Source: Affinundibacterium baiyunense (lineage in GTDB: Bacteria; Pseudomonadota; Gammaproteobacteria; Burkholderiales; Burkholderiaceae_D). From it: 64,000 nucleotides of DNA. The notes under the pieces were generated by a model. The model did no database searches. It saw only the letters and a program-made list of their open reading frames with translations, and was not told the origin of the DNA. Below are positions 35,767-45,333 of this stretch, piece by piece. A program made the position numbers and the translations under genes. Position 1 is the first letter of the stretch; the number at the start of each line of letters is the position of its first letter. The stretch lies in the NCBI RefSeq assembly GCF_018139645.1, contig NZ_JAGSPM010000011.1, forward strand, positions 1 through 64,000, written 5' to 3'.

Positions 35767-37017
35767 TCAGAATTTGATTCGAAAGTTGATTTTGTTTAGT
35801 CCGTGAACTGAGAACATAATTAGCAGCGAGTAAAACAAGGCCGCAAATATTCCCATCCCGCCCTCAAATCGACGCAAAGGTGATTGCATGCCGCTGAGAT
35901 GGAGTATGGCTTCGATTGCGAATGGAAGTAGATAGCAGACAAGCGGATTGATCGCCGCTGGTTTAATCGCGATCATCCAGTTTTGTATCTTGCGTAAATC
36001 AATCAGCCAAAATAAGAAACTAAATACAGCGATACAAATTGCAGCGGAATAAAAGCACCACGAAGGTGTTGCATAGATTTTCGAGATCTTGAAATCTGGT
36101 CGTAAAGCAGTTGCGGCGAAGATGAGTATCATGAATAAAATTGCCGCATTGATGAATCGTCTTGGTTCGCTCTTTGAGTGACTTCTTAAATGGCTGATGA
36201 CAGTATCCTCTTCAAAGAAAATTAAGGAGCAAATCACACCTAAGAGCACGATGCTACTGTGAGCGACATGGCCATCTAGACTAGCAATGATCTTCATCAA
36301 TGAAGCGATGGATTGATTACTCTCGATGAAGTGTCCGAAGTAAGTACTGTGTACTAGTACATAAAAAGCAGTACAAATAAAGACGGAAAAGAGTAAGTGT
36401 TTTTGTTTGCCGCTGCACAGTTGATAGATGCCGCAAGAGATCAAATAGGCCCAACCGATCAAGCCTAAGATGCCCCACCACTGTGGTGTCATGCTCTGTG
36501 TACCGTTTTCTCCTCCTCGATAAATGAGCGCCAATACCACAAGCAACATGACGCCAGTCGCGGTCAGAATGCGATTGATCAGTACATGTTTAAACTGATA
36601 CACGCCCCAAATCAATAAAAAAGCCAGATAAGACAAGAGCGACCAAGCTTGTATCGAGATCGGCATGGATGCTTGATGATAGCCACTCTCAGCATTCACC
36701 ATAAACAAACCCATGATGATCAATGCGAGCGCGCGTAAAAAAATATGTACATTTAATTGCCAGCGGGTTTGAGCTTGTGCAATCCGATGATTAATACCAA
36801 ATGGAATCGACATGCCAACGATAAATAGAAAGGCGGGGAATACGATATCGGGAAAACTCATCGCATCAGCGTCCGCAGGCATATGCTTGAGCCATACAGA
36901 AATACCACTAACGCTGGCTAGTTCATTGACGATGATCATGATTAAAAACGTGATGCCGCGAAAAGCGTCAATGGAAATCACCCTTTGATTTTTTAGGGTG
37001 TTGATAGGTTTTAGCAT
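35767..37017 (-). CDS. DUF5009 / heparan-alpha-glucosaminide acetyltransferase-like membrane protein
   Basis: 416 aa with about ten or eleven membrane helices. The N-terminus RVISIDAFRGITFLIMIIVNELA, followed by FPDIVFPAFLFIVGMSIPFG, is the signature of the COG4299/DUF5009 group, which is related to the lysosomal HGSNAT acetyltransferase and to bacterial NagX. The catalytic activity in bacteria is mostly unproven; acetyl transfer to a sugar across the membrane is possible. No sugar-catabolic genes are directly linked, but a solute-binding protein gene is divergent 220 bases away. Confidence 0.83.
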   Translation of the reverse strand: MLKPINTLKNQRVISIDAFRGITFLIMIIVNELASVSGISVWLKHMPADADAMSFPDIVFPAFLFIVGMSIPFGINHRIAQAQTRWQLNVHIFLRALALIIMGLFMVNAESGYHQASMPISIQAWSLLSYLAFLLIWGVYQFKHVLINRILTATGVMLLVVLALIYRGGENGTQSMTPQWWGILGLIGWAYLISCGIYQLCSGKQKHLLFSVFICTAFYVLVHSTYFGHFIESNQSIASLMKIIASLDGHVAHSSIVLLGVICSLIFFEEDTVISHLRSHSKSEPRRFINAAILFMILIFAATALRPDFKISKIYATPSWCFYSAAICIAVFSFLFWLIDLRKIQNWMIAIKPAAINPLVCYLLPFAIEAILHLSGMQSPLRRFEGGMGIFAALFYSLLIMFSVHGLNKINFRIKF

Positions 37018-37237
37018 GAAACTAGACTTTCAAAATACTGGGAGAGGAATGCGGTAATTTCTTGTGATGAAGCACAATGAAATAGTTCCAAGCAGAAATT
37101 TACCTTGAGCAAGTTAAAACGACAATGCATAGAACTACTTTCTGTTCTAGGTAAATGTACTTAGATGATCAGGTGTTCGTTTTCATGAAATCAATTTTGG
37201 TGCAAACTACACATCTCTTTTGATCTATTTTAGACAT

Positions 37238-38587
37238 ATGAAATTAGCGCATTTCAATAAGTGGCGACAGATTCTAATGGCGGTGATTTTTGTTCTCGTA
37301 TCGTTTTGCACAACGAATACATGGGCGAAATCATCTGAACTAAATATTTGGATCATGTCCACTACGGCTCAGCCTCAGCAGGATATGCGTGAAATTTTAC
37401 GTCCCTACTTAGTTCTCAATCCTCATCTAAGAGTCAATGTGACGGTGATAAATTGGGAGAATGCTTGGAGCAAAATTAGTGCCGCGGCAGATTCCGGACA
37501 AGGTCCCGATTTGGTGGAGTTAGGTAGTACTTGGGTAGCTGCAATTGCCGCAAGAAACGCTTTAGAGCCTATCAGCTTGCAGCAACAAAAAGAAGTTGGT
37601 GGTGACAAGGTTTTCTTTCCTGCCTTGTGGGTCACTACGCATCAACATAATCAAGGTGAGGTATTTGCTATTCCTTGGTATGCCGGTGCACGGGTTGCCT
37701 ATTATCGTAGCGATCTATTCAAAAAAGCGGGTGTGAAGCCAAATGAAGCGTTTGCGAATTGGGGTAGTTTTAAGCAAGCGATGCAAAAAATAAATGGTAT
37801 TGACTTCGAAGGTAAGAAAGTCGCTGCGCTCGGTTATCCAGGTAAAAATGACTCCGATATTTTGCATAATATCGCGCCTTGGATTTGGAATGCAGGCGGA
37901 GATTTTCTGAGTGCGGACCGAAAGTCAGCCAGCATATTCTCGCCAGAAACGATGCAAGCGATCAGCTTCTACACCAGCTTTGCGAACGAGGGATTGGTAC
38001 CGCTATCTGCGTTGGAGAAGGATTCAGTACAAATTGAGTCCGGTTTTTTTACGAATCAATATGCAGTGATTTTTAGTGGACCTTGGGTGTTAAAGATGTT
38101 CAATACACCAAAATCGAAGGGCGGTCAGATGGGCACTGTCGCGGCTAAAAATTTTGGTGTTGCGTCTTATCCAGCCGGAATTAAAGGCAATCAAACTTTC
38201 TTCTCTGGGTCGGATTTAGCGATGATGCGATCATCGAAAAACAAAGAGGAAGCATGGAATTTACTCAAGTATCTGGTGTCACAGAAAGCGCAAGTCAAAT
38301 TTAGCCAACTATCTGGTATGTTGCCAGCACGACTCGATGCTTTGTATGATCCCTCGCTGATGCAAGATCCGCATTACGCGGAATTTGTAAAGCAGGTGAG
38401 CCTGGGGCGGCATTATCCAGTGGTTCCAGCTTGGGCTCAGTTAGAGAGCGTGTTTCGTACCAACATCGCCAAAATTGTGACAACGGTGAGTGGGCAACAA
38501 GGTGCGCAATCTCAAGCGCTTATAAAACGTAATCTTGAGCAAGCCTCGCGGCAAGCCAATGTGATATTGCTTGGTGAACGCCGTTAA
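37238..38587 (+). CDS. Extracellular solute-binding protein (ABC sugar type, cluster 1)
   Basis: 449 aa from ATG 37238. The signal peptide (ILMAVIFVLVSFCTTNTWA) is followed by a maltose-binding-protein-like fold: LNIWIMSTTAQPQQDM, GPDLVELGSTWVAA, VFAIPWYAGARVAYYRSDLFKKAG, FFSGSDLAMMRSSKNKEEAW. Such proteins deliver oligosaccharides to ABC permeases in the inner membrane. No permease or ATPase gene is adjacent. Instead a FixJ-type regulator and a sensor kinase are encoded convergently only 33 bases away, so it might serve as a ligand sensor for that kinase (inference). Confidence 0.88.
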   Translation: MKLAHFNKWRQILMAVIFVLVSFCTTNTWAKSSELNIWIMSTTAQPQQDMREILRPYLVLNPHLRVNVTVINWENAWSKISAAADSGQGPDLVELGSTWVAAIAARNALEPISLQQQKEVGGDKVFFPALWVTTHQHNQGEVFAIPWYAGARVAYYRSDLFKKAGVKPNEAFANWGSFKQAMQKINGIDFEGKKVAALGYPGKNDSDILHNIAPWIWNAGGDFLSADRKSASIFSPETMQAISFYTSFANEGLVPLSALEKDSVQIESGFFTNQYAVIFSGPWVLKMFNTPKSKGGQMGTVAAKNFGVASYPAGIKGNQTFFSGSDLAMMRSSKNKEEAWNLLKYLVSQKAQVKFSQLSGMLPARLDALYDPSLMQDPHYAEFVKQVSLGRHYPVVPAWAQLESVFRTNIAKIVTTVSGQQGAQSQALIKRNLEQASRQANVILLGERR

Positions 38588-38620
38588 ACAAAAAGATTAC
38601 TTGATTACTTTATTACTGAC

Positions 38621-39274
38621 TTATTGCCACAGACTAGGTGGAATGTCGCGTAACTTAGCGACGAGTTCCATGCTTGTTCTAACATTTAATTTTTGGCAGA
38701 TATGTAGTCGATGTGCTTCGACGGTTTTGGGACTGATAGAAAGATGATCGGCGATTTGCTTTCCCAAATAACCAGCCACGATCTCAGTCAACACCATGCG
38801 CTCTCTTTGTGTTAATTCTGCGATTTCTTTCAGTAAACCGGCTTGTCCTTGATGTTCGGCTCTGGCTTTTTCATCAGTGGCGATTGCGCGGCTAATTGCA
38901 TCAATAATGCTGCGATGATCTGCCGGTTTTTCTAAGAAATCGACCGCACCTTGTTTCAGCACGCGAACAACCAGAGGAATGTCACCATGACCACTAAGAA
39001 AAATAACGGGCGGTAGGTAAAGGCGATGCAATTTGCTACGACGAATCAGTTCATCAAATAATTCCAATCCATTGGTGCCGGGAATTCTGACATCGACTAA
39101 GAGGCAGTTAAAATCGGTCGGATTTGCTTGGTCAAGAAAATCTTGCGCACGTTCGAATTCGGTGGTTTTCCAATGACGTGTTTCGAGCAACATCACTAAT
39201 GAACTACGTACACTTGGATCATCATCGATGATTGCAATATTCGCTTGATGTTCGACAGGATTACTTTGTGACAT
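38621..39274 (-). CDS. Response regulator, FixJ/NarL type (receiver + LuxR-type HTH)
   Basis: 217 aa. Receiver domain with acidic pocket IIDDDP, phospho-acceptor Asp in LLVDVRIPGTNG, Thr/Ser site FLSGHG and conserved Lys in DFLEKPA. Output domain LTQRERMVLTEIVAGYLGKQIAD and SPKTVEAHRLHICQKL is a LuxR/GerE helix-turn-helix. It would bind DNA when phosphorylated by the kinase encoded just upstream (67-base gap). Targets may include the neighbouring binding-protein and receptor genes. Confidence 0.93.
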   Translation of the reverse strand: MSQSNPVEHQANIAIIDDDPSVRSSLVMLLETRHWKTTEFERAQDFLDQANPTDFNCLLVDVRIPGTNGLELFDELIRRSKLHRLYLPPVIFLSGHGDIPLVVRVLKQGAVDFLEKPADHRSIIDAISRAIATDEKARAEHQGQAGLLKEIAELTQRERMVLTEIVAGYLGKQIADHLSISPKTVEAHRLHICQKLNVRTSMELVAKLRDIPPSLWQ

Positions 39275-39341
39275 TTCGGCTCCCCTTTGAAATTAATGTT
39301 CTATTTTTCTGTGCTTAGCTTGTCTGTGTTAGCGTAATTTA

Positions 39342-40973
39342 TTATGTTTGTTCGGTTTCTAGCGGCAATCTAAATCGAAAGATGGCACCACCATTCGGAT
39401 TATTTTCTGCCCAGATTTTTCCACCATGATTTTCAATGACGGTTCTACAGATCGCCAAACCAAAGCCCATACCGTCGGATTTGGTGGTGTAAAAGGCCTG
39501 AAATAGCTTGTCCATGTTTTGTATTCCTTCGCCTTGATCAACGACGCTAATTTCAATTTGACGATCGTTTCTTTCAATAACTAGACAAAGCTTTTGAGGA
39601 TGTTCGCCTAGTTTGTGATGTGGATGCTCGATTTTATTTTTTTCGTTTTTCATCGATTCTGTTTTCATCGAATCAAGCGCATTGCGCATTAAGTTAAATA
39701 GCACTTGCTTTAGCATCACTGCATCGCATCGAATTTGAGTGTCTTCCATATTGAACATCAAATCGATGCGTATATGTAGATGTTTGGCTTGTACTTCAAT
39801 CAGTTCTATGGCTTCATGCACCAGTCGTGATAGCGAATACATTTCATGCGGCGCTGCACTTTTTTGAATGAGATTGCGCATGCTATGCATAATTTTTCCC
39901 GCACGCCTGGATTCTTCTCCCATTTTTTCTACCGCCTGCTTTATTTTTGGGGAATCGATTTCATTTGCTTCAATCAAGCATTCAGCTGCGGCCGCATAGT
40001 TGGCAATCGCTGCTAGTGGTTGGTTTAATTCATGCGCCATTCCAGACGCAAACTCTGCCAAGCTCGATAGATGTGCAGTGTGCTGCAGCAAGACATCGCG
40101 TTCACGTAAGGCTTGTTGTGCCGCTTTACGTTCTTTAATCCAGCGTTGTAATAGGCGTAATAGCCAGATAATCAATATTCCGAAAAATAAGACTGCGACG
40201 GCTAAGCCAATGAGCAAGTTGTCGAAGTTTTGTACTGTACGTACACTCGTTTTGAGTGACAAACCACTACCCGATGGACCGAAGTCGATGCGATTGCTTT
40301 GCTGGTGGTGATTGACGATGCCGCCTTCGCTTGGCGATAACTGTTTATCGTTTTCATCGACTAAACTGAGATCGTAACGCTGCACAAACCACCAAGGCAC
40401 TTCTTGTGTGAGTAGTTTGTTTAAGTCATAGGTTACGATGATGCGGTGTAGCGGATGTTGTTCATTGCTATTCGGCAGGGCTAGCACCCATAGCGGCGCA
40501 AATTGTTCGATCACTCGACTATAAATTGCGGAATTTTGGCTACGACTTTGATGAATGGCATCTTGCACTAAGGGATCGCTTAACGGCGGAAGTTGTTTAG
40601 GTCTTTCGTCAAATTGTGGTACGCCAATTAAGCGCTGATTTTGTTCATCGACGATCTCTACTGCGAGAATCGCGTGATTTTCTTTAATCAGTTCATCTGC
40701 TCGTTGAATAAATTCTGCGCGAGATTGTTTAGAATCAGGCCGCAAATCTAAGGCCCAATTCTGCAACATGACTTGTTGCGTGCCTAGCTTATTGCTAATA
40801 ATCTGTTCCATCCAAAGCAGATCGAGTGAGGATTGCCTCGCCGCGGAAGCACGTTTATCTGCATACCAGAGCCAACCTAAGGTACTCGATGCGAACAAGC
40901 CCACCGTTAGGAATAACATTATTCCTAATAGAGTCCAGCGATTTTGGAAAAAGCGATGTCCCAGCAATGCCAT
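39342..40973 (-). CDS. Sensor histidine kinase (periplasmic sensor, FixL/DctB-like)
   Basis: 543 aa. TM1 (about 12-36) and TM2 (about 255-275) enclose a periplasmic sensor of about 215 residues. After a short helix come the H box FASGMAHELNQPLAAIANY (phospho-acceptor His), N box LFNLMRNALDSMK, G1 VVDQGEGI, the F box and G2 GMGFGLAICRTVIENHGG. These motifs are those of HPK4-type kinases such as DctB and FixL. The ligand is unknown; the partner is the FixJ-type regulator directly downstream. All catalytic motifs are intact. Confidence 0.92.
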   Translation of the reverse strand: MALLGHRFFQNRWTLLGIMLFLTVGLFASSTLGWLWYADKRASAARQSSLDLLWMEQIISNKLGTQQVMLQNWALDLRPDSKQSRAEFIQRADELIKENHAILAVEIVDEQNQRLIGVPQFDERPKQLPPLSDPLVQDAIHQSRSQNSAIYSRVIEQFAPLWVLALPNSNEQHPLHRIIVTYDLNKLLTQEVPWWFVQRYDLSLVDENDKQLSPSEGGIVNHHQQSNRIDFGPSGSGLSLKTSVRTVQNFDNLLIGLAVAVLFFGILIIWLLRLLQRWIKERKAAQQALRERDVLLQHTAHLSSLAEFASGMAHELNQPLAAIANYAAAAECLIEANEIDSPKIKQAVEKMGEESRRAGKIMHSMRNLIQKSAAPHEMYSLSRLVHEAIELIEVQAKHLHIRIDLMFNMEDTQIRCDAVMLKQVLFNLMRNALDSMKTESMKNEKNKIEHPHHKLGEHPQKLCLVIERNDRQIEISVVDQGEGIQNMDKLFQAFYTTKSDGMGFGLAICRTVIENHGGKIWAENNPNGGAIFRFRLPLETEQT

Positions 40974-41380
40974 ATTTGTTCCTGATCTATAGCGAGGTTT
41001 CCCTGACTTTTAGTTCTTGATAATTTCTATATTTCATAATCTAGCATTCAGTAATCAATTAGGCAAAGCACAGGAGCTAAATTTGAATCTCACGTATGAC
41101 TTTGATGCCATGGCAGTGCGGCTATGCTCATCTGTTCTAGAAATAAAAAAAGACGGCAAATCTCGTGGAGAAATTTGCCGTGTAAAGCCAGTTCGTCAAC
41201 TTACTTAGTTCTTTTAAAACTGGTGCTGCTGTATCCAGTCCTTTTTGCTGGGGCAATGGGGGAGACTCAGCAAACGGAACTAATTGGTAGAACGCCCTGG
41301 GGGAAGCGCTGTGTGAACCTGATAATGGTTCGCTATTTGTTTCACCCTCCGTGATCTTTGTAATGGACTCAATAATGATG
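40974..41380. other. Intergenic region between receptor gene and kinase gene
   Basis: About 400 bases. A strong minus-strand terminator lies at 41142-41181, leaving about 200 bases of 3' untranslated sequence after the receptor stop. That part contains a GC-rich stretch (about 41245-41330) on which no gene or known RNA could be placed. The kinase promoter must lie between 40974 and 41140. Confidence 0.6.
41142..41181 (-). terminator. Intrinsic terminator of the TonB-dependent receptor transcript
   Basis: Perfect 9-bp stem ACGGCAAAT (41153-41161) / ATTTGCCGT (41173-41181), followed on the minus strand by CTTTTTTTATTT. It lies about 200 bases after the receptor stop. Confidence 0.85.
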
Positions 41381-44065
41381 TTAGTAATTGATAGTGCCGC
41401 GTATACCAAACATTCTTGGTGGGTTATAGCTATTGAAGGTGTATCCACCCGCATTACCTTGTCCCATCCAATTCTTCACAATATTGTTGCTAAGATTGGT
41501 GCCCCATAACTCAATATTCCATTTGTCATCATGGGCGCTGAGTCTTACCGAAGCATTCCAATTGGTGTAAGGATCTTGATAATCACCGAGCACACGATTG
41601 TCGAGATTGCGAACTGTAAAGTACATACGACTTTGATGGCGCATACCTATGGATGGCGTCATCACCCAGCCGTTATCCAGTGCAAAGTCATGCGAGTAGT
41701 TGATGGCATAAGAATATTTAGGTGCCATTGGCAATTGATTGCCGGTCACATCACGTATCGCGCGACCGCGCTTGCTTGGATCGTTACCGAGATAGAGCGG
41801 AGCGCAGGATTCCGCGCCGAACTCTTGGCGATGTCCACACATCCAATTGTCGTCATAAGTTGGATAGGATAAGACTTTCGAATTAAGCACTGATGCATAG
41901 CCGGATAAAGTGCCTCCTACCCATGGCCGCGCTTTATATTCGATTTCTAAACCTTGAATGCGTGAATTTCCGATATTTTCGGTTTTCCATGCGGTCACCA
42001 CATCACAAGCTGGATTCCAATCTGGGCAAGTTTCGTCAGCACGTAATTTCCTTTGACCAACTGCATTCATGCCAGTGACGTGCATATCATCATATTTGGT
42101 ATGAAAGTAAACCACGCTCAGGTCTAATTTATTATTGAAGTGGCGGCCTTTGTAGCCGACTTCAAAATTGGTGGTGAGCTCTGGATTGTATTCAAGGTAG
42201 CTATACTTTTGCGTGCCGCCGTCGACACAAGTGCCACCACCGCAAGTATCAAATTTATCGCCAAAGCCACCTGGGCGATAACCTGTTGCGGCAGACGCAA
42301 ACACCATGCTTGCTTTATCGATGTCGTACTGTAGACCAAGACGATAGGTGGGCTTTTCCCAATTTGCCTTGTGCGTATTGACTACTGGACTAGGGAATAC
42401 ACCGACGCCAGCAAATGGTCCCATTCCAAATGTGAAGTCAGTACCGTTATGTGGTGTGCCGGTGCCCGCGGCTTTAGGAACATATTTGCCGTTGTAATAC
42501 CAAGGTGTATCCGCACTCCATAAACCAGCGCTAACTCCTCCTATATCTTCGCGACTATCTTTGCTCATACGGAAACCGACTGTCGCTGACAATTGATCTG
42601 CAAGCTTGATATCGGCTTGCGCGAATAGTGCTTTTGAATGGACTTGGCGATTTGGTTGCGCATAAAATTGTGCGTGCGGCATACCCCAAGGAGCTTCAAT
42701 TAACTTGTCTTGAGCGAAATTGATGGCGTTCTTTTCCGACATATTGAAGAGACCCGCAACATAGCGCCATTGATCGAAATTTTGTTTAATTTGAAGCTCA
42801 TTGACCAAAGAGCGATAGTTGGAATCGAGCGTATAACTAGCCCAATCTATAGCATGTTGCGCGCCCCAGTTACCCCAAGGCTCCATAACGCCAACATCTT
42901 CAGCTAGAAATGATTGACCACCATCATCGTCATGATGCTGTTCGCGCTTTTGTACCGCGTAAGCGACTTTGTAGCCCAATTCAGTTTGTGGTGATAGTTT
43001 CCACACCAAGTTGCTGCGGTAAGTCGTGATGCTCATATCGAGTTTGCCAGGGACATTAATTTTGGCATACCACTGACCTTGCGGACCGCAGGCGAAACGT
43101 GTACCTGCAGCCATTTTGCAGTCTTTTAATCCAACTTCACCAGCACCAGAATTTTGATAATGTTCAAAGCCGCCAGTCCATTCGAGATCTTTATCAATCG
43201 CCCAGCGTGCAGTTAGACGCGTCGCCCATTGATTTGAGTTGGTGTAATAATCTTTAGGTGAAAGCTCGCGATTTAGTCGTTGATCAACGTCAGGTTTGCC
43301 GTCGGGCGTAAACTTAGCGCCACCATTACCATCTGACAATAGAACGCCACGATCACTTAGATCGCGTTCTTGTTTGATGTAGCCATCGCGCTTATCCACC
43401 ATGACGGCGGCACGTAACGCAAAATTGTCGCTAATCCCAAAGTTATACACGGAACGTACTTCTTTGCCATTGTAGTTGGCGAGATTTAAAGAGCTCCAAC
43501 CATAATTGGTTTTAAATTCTGGTTTTGCGGGTAGGATGTTGACGACCCCTGCGGTGGAGTTGCGTCCGAATAGTGTTCCTTGCGCGCCGCGCAAAACTTC
43601 GACTTGATCGAGATCGAACATTAGTGCCAACGAGCCTTGCGGTCTGGGGGAATAAATACCGTCAATATGGATACCAACGGCTGGATCGCCAATTTCCGTA
43701 AAGTTGGTGGAAGTCACACCACGAATAGATACTAAAACACCAGAATCAGCACTGGATAATCCAAATTGAACATTGGGAATCGCACCACTGAGATTTAACA
43801 GTTCTTTGACATTGGAACGGATCAAATCTTCTGCTTTTAGTGCGCTAACTGCGACCGGTGCTTTGAGTAAGGAAGTTGCTTGTCGCGTTGCCGTGACGAT
43901 CACTTCAGGGATTGTATCTTTACTTTTGTCATCGGCTTTTGTGTTGCTGCTTTGCTGGATTGAGGTCTCTTGCGCATCGGCTTGTGATGCCAACAAAGTA
44001 AAAGCGCTGGCGATCGCCAAGTACATCATCGATCGGGATCTACGAAATTGAATAAGACGGGGCAT
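41381..44065 (-). CDS. TonB-dependent outer membrane receptor
   Basis: 894 aa from ATG 44065, preceded by GAGAG; a longer frame to 44137 is less likely. The signal peptide (MMYLAIASAFTLLASQADA) is followed by a TonB-box-like segment (DTIPEVIVTATR), a plug domain (LLNLSGAIPNVQFG, VDGIYSPR-like and VEVLRGAQGTLFGRNSTAG) and a 22-strand barrel ending in an aromatic residue (FGIRGTINY). It imports a large substrate such as a siderophore, cobalamin or oligosaccharide using TonB energy. This plug type is frequent among Sphingomonas-like receptors of plant compounds. The substrate cannot be named; the nearby solute-binding protein suggests a carbohydrate (inference). Confidence 0.92.
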   Translation of the reverse strand: MPRLIQFRRSRSMMYLAIASAFTLLASQADAQETSIQQSSNTKADDKSKDTIPEVIVTATRQATSLLKAPVAVSALKAEDLIRSNVKELLNLSGAIPNVQFGLSSADSGVLVSIRGVTSTNFTEIGDPAVGIHIDGIYSPRPQGSLALMFDLDQVEVLRGAQGTLFGRNSTAGVVNILPAKPEFKTNYGWSSLNLANYNGKEVRSVYNFGISDNFALRAAVMVDKRDGYIKQERDLSDRGVLLSDGNGGAKFTPDGKPDVDQRLNRELSPKDYYTNSNQWATRLTARWAIDKDLEWTGGFEHYQNSGAGEVGLKDCKMAAGTRFACGPQGQWYAKINVPGKLDMSITTYRSNLVWKLSPQTELGYKVAYAVQKREQHHDDDGGQSFLAEDVGVMEPWGNWGAQHAIDWASYTLDSNYRSLVNELQIKQNFDQWRYVAGLFNMSEKNAINFAQDKLIEAPWGMPHAQFYAQPNRQVHSKALFAQADIKLADQLSATVGFRMSKDSREDIGGVSAGLWSADTPWYYNGKYVPKAAGTGTPHNGTDFTFGMGPFAGVGVFPSPVVNTHKANWEKPTYRLGLQYDIDKASMVFASAATGYRPGGFGDKFDTCGGGTCVDGGTQKYSYLEYNPELTTNFEVGYKGRHFNNKLDLSVVYFHTKYDDMHVTGMNAVGQRKLRADETCPDWNPACDVVTAWKTENIGNSRIQGLEIEYKARPWVGGTLSGYASVLNSKVLSYPTYDDNWMCGHRQEFGAESCAPLYLGNDPSKRGRAIRDVTGNQLPMAPKYSYAINYSHDFALDNGWVMTPSIGMRHQSRMYFTVRNLDNRVLGDYQDPYTNWNASVRLSAHDDKWNIELWGTNLSNNIVKNWMGQGNAGGYTFNSYNPPRMFGIRGTINY

Positions 44066-44359
44066 TTTAGCTCTCTCGAAAATAATGGATGTCATCAAAT
44101 ATCGAGCCGTTTGTACTCCCCAACACGCTCGATGCAAGACTCACGACAACAAATGTGCAGGCTAAATTGTTGTTAATGAGGCTTGTCGTAGTTTCATTGT
44201 TTCGACGATGTGCCGCAATTGAGAAATTTACTCTTGGATCTAAGTGATATTACTTAGATTCTTATTGGCCGAAATGGGAGAAGAGTCTTGCGTCGCAAGT
44301 GATGCAGGAAGGAGATGTCTACGAGATGCCTTAGAAACGTCAAGTAGACATGTGAGTAA

Positions 44360-45238
44360 TTAATTGCTAGTAGCCGATGCTGAAGAATGAAATCTGCGGA
44401 CAAAATCACAGTAGGCGGATTGGACTTCTTTTTTACTTAATAAATTATTGTGTCCGGCATCTTTGACGAAAAGATGTTGCTTTTCTTGCGCTGGAATTGC
44501 ATCAAAAACAGCGCGTCCCAATTCGGGAGGCGTGGTTTGATCATGTTCTGCCGAAATCACCAAACTCTTCCCATAAAAATTTTCCAGTGCCTTGGGATTG
44601 TCGATTTCCATTAAGCTAGGAACGATTTCAAAGCGGATAAATGGACGCACATACCAAGGTGTGCGTAGCTGAAGTATGTCGCTCACTTTGGTTGCCGTCG
44701 TCTCTAAAATGATGCCATCAACAGCGCGATTTTGTGCGACGTAGGCGGTCATAAAGCTGCCTAGCGAATGCCCATGAACAAGAAGAGGCCCAGTCGTATT
44801 GGCTTTGACATAATCATAAATTCGCAAAGCATCTTCTTTTAGATTATTGGTGTTTGGCTGACCGGGAGTGCGGCCGTAACCGCGATAATCAAACATCGTA
44901 AAATTGATCGGACAGCTTGCTACATGTTGACTAAGCATTTTGGCAGCATCATCGATGTGTGAGCGATTTCCACCGAAATATAAAACCGTTACCGTGGCCG
45001 GCGCATTTTTTACACTTAAACCATTTAATTGCACGCGTTCATCAACTGCAATTTGATCATCTTTAAGTGCCGCATTTGGCAATAGTGTTGCCAAGACTTT
45101 GCTGTCAAACTTTCCTTTAGATTGATATGGAACTACGCTATCAGGTCGAATAAATTGTGACTCTTCGATCACGACACTTTTGCAAGCAGCCAACATCGCA
45201 AGCATCAAAATCGACATACCTAGACGCATCTTTTGCAT
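44360..45238 (-). CDS. Alpha/beta hydrolase, putative lipoprotein
   Basis: 292 aa from ATG 45238, which has AGGAGA upstream (a longer frame to 45268 is rejected). Lipoprotein signal with lipobox LAAC near residue 20. The alpha/beta-hydrolase fold shows FDYRGYGRTPGQP (oxyanion region), nucleophile elbow GHSLGS, acidic residue in SAEHDQTTPP and catalytic His in DAGHNNLL. It resembles BEM46/ABHD-type serine hydrolases. The substrate is unknown. It is 65 bases downstream of hpnE on the same strand, so it may be the last gene of the hopanoid transcript. Confidence 0.87.
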   Translation of the reverse strand: MQKMRLGMSILMLAMLAACKSVVIEESQFIRPDSVVPYQSKGKFDSKVLATLLPNAALKDDQIAVDERVQLNGLSVKNAPATVTVLYFGGNRSHIDDAAKMLSQHVASCPINFTMFDYRGYGRTPGQPNTNNLKEDALRIYDYVKANTTGPLLVHGHSLGSFMTAYVAQNRAVDGIILETTATKVSDILQLRTPWYVRPFIRFEIVPSLMEIDNPKALENFYGKSLVISAEHDQTTPPELGRAVFDAIPAQEKQHLFVKDAGHNNLLSKKEVQSAYCDFVRRFHSSASATSN

Positions 45239-45333
45239 TATTTCTCCTAATAGAAAATTGAATTCCAATAATAGAAGATAGGGCGGGTTATCGTCAAACG
45301 CAGTACTTTGTTCGACTACGCGTAATCGATTAT

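Noticed and set aside
41245..41345. TPP-riboswitch-like stretch (GAACCTGATAATGGTTCGC with a nearby GAGACTCAGC)
   Set aside because: The conserved THI-box order and spacing are not kept (part of the P4 helix is missing and the CUGAGA is not in place), and no plus-strand gene follows; the next gene on that strand is kilobases away.
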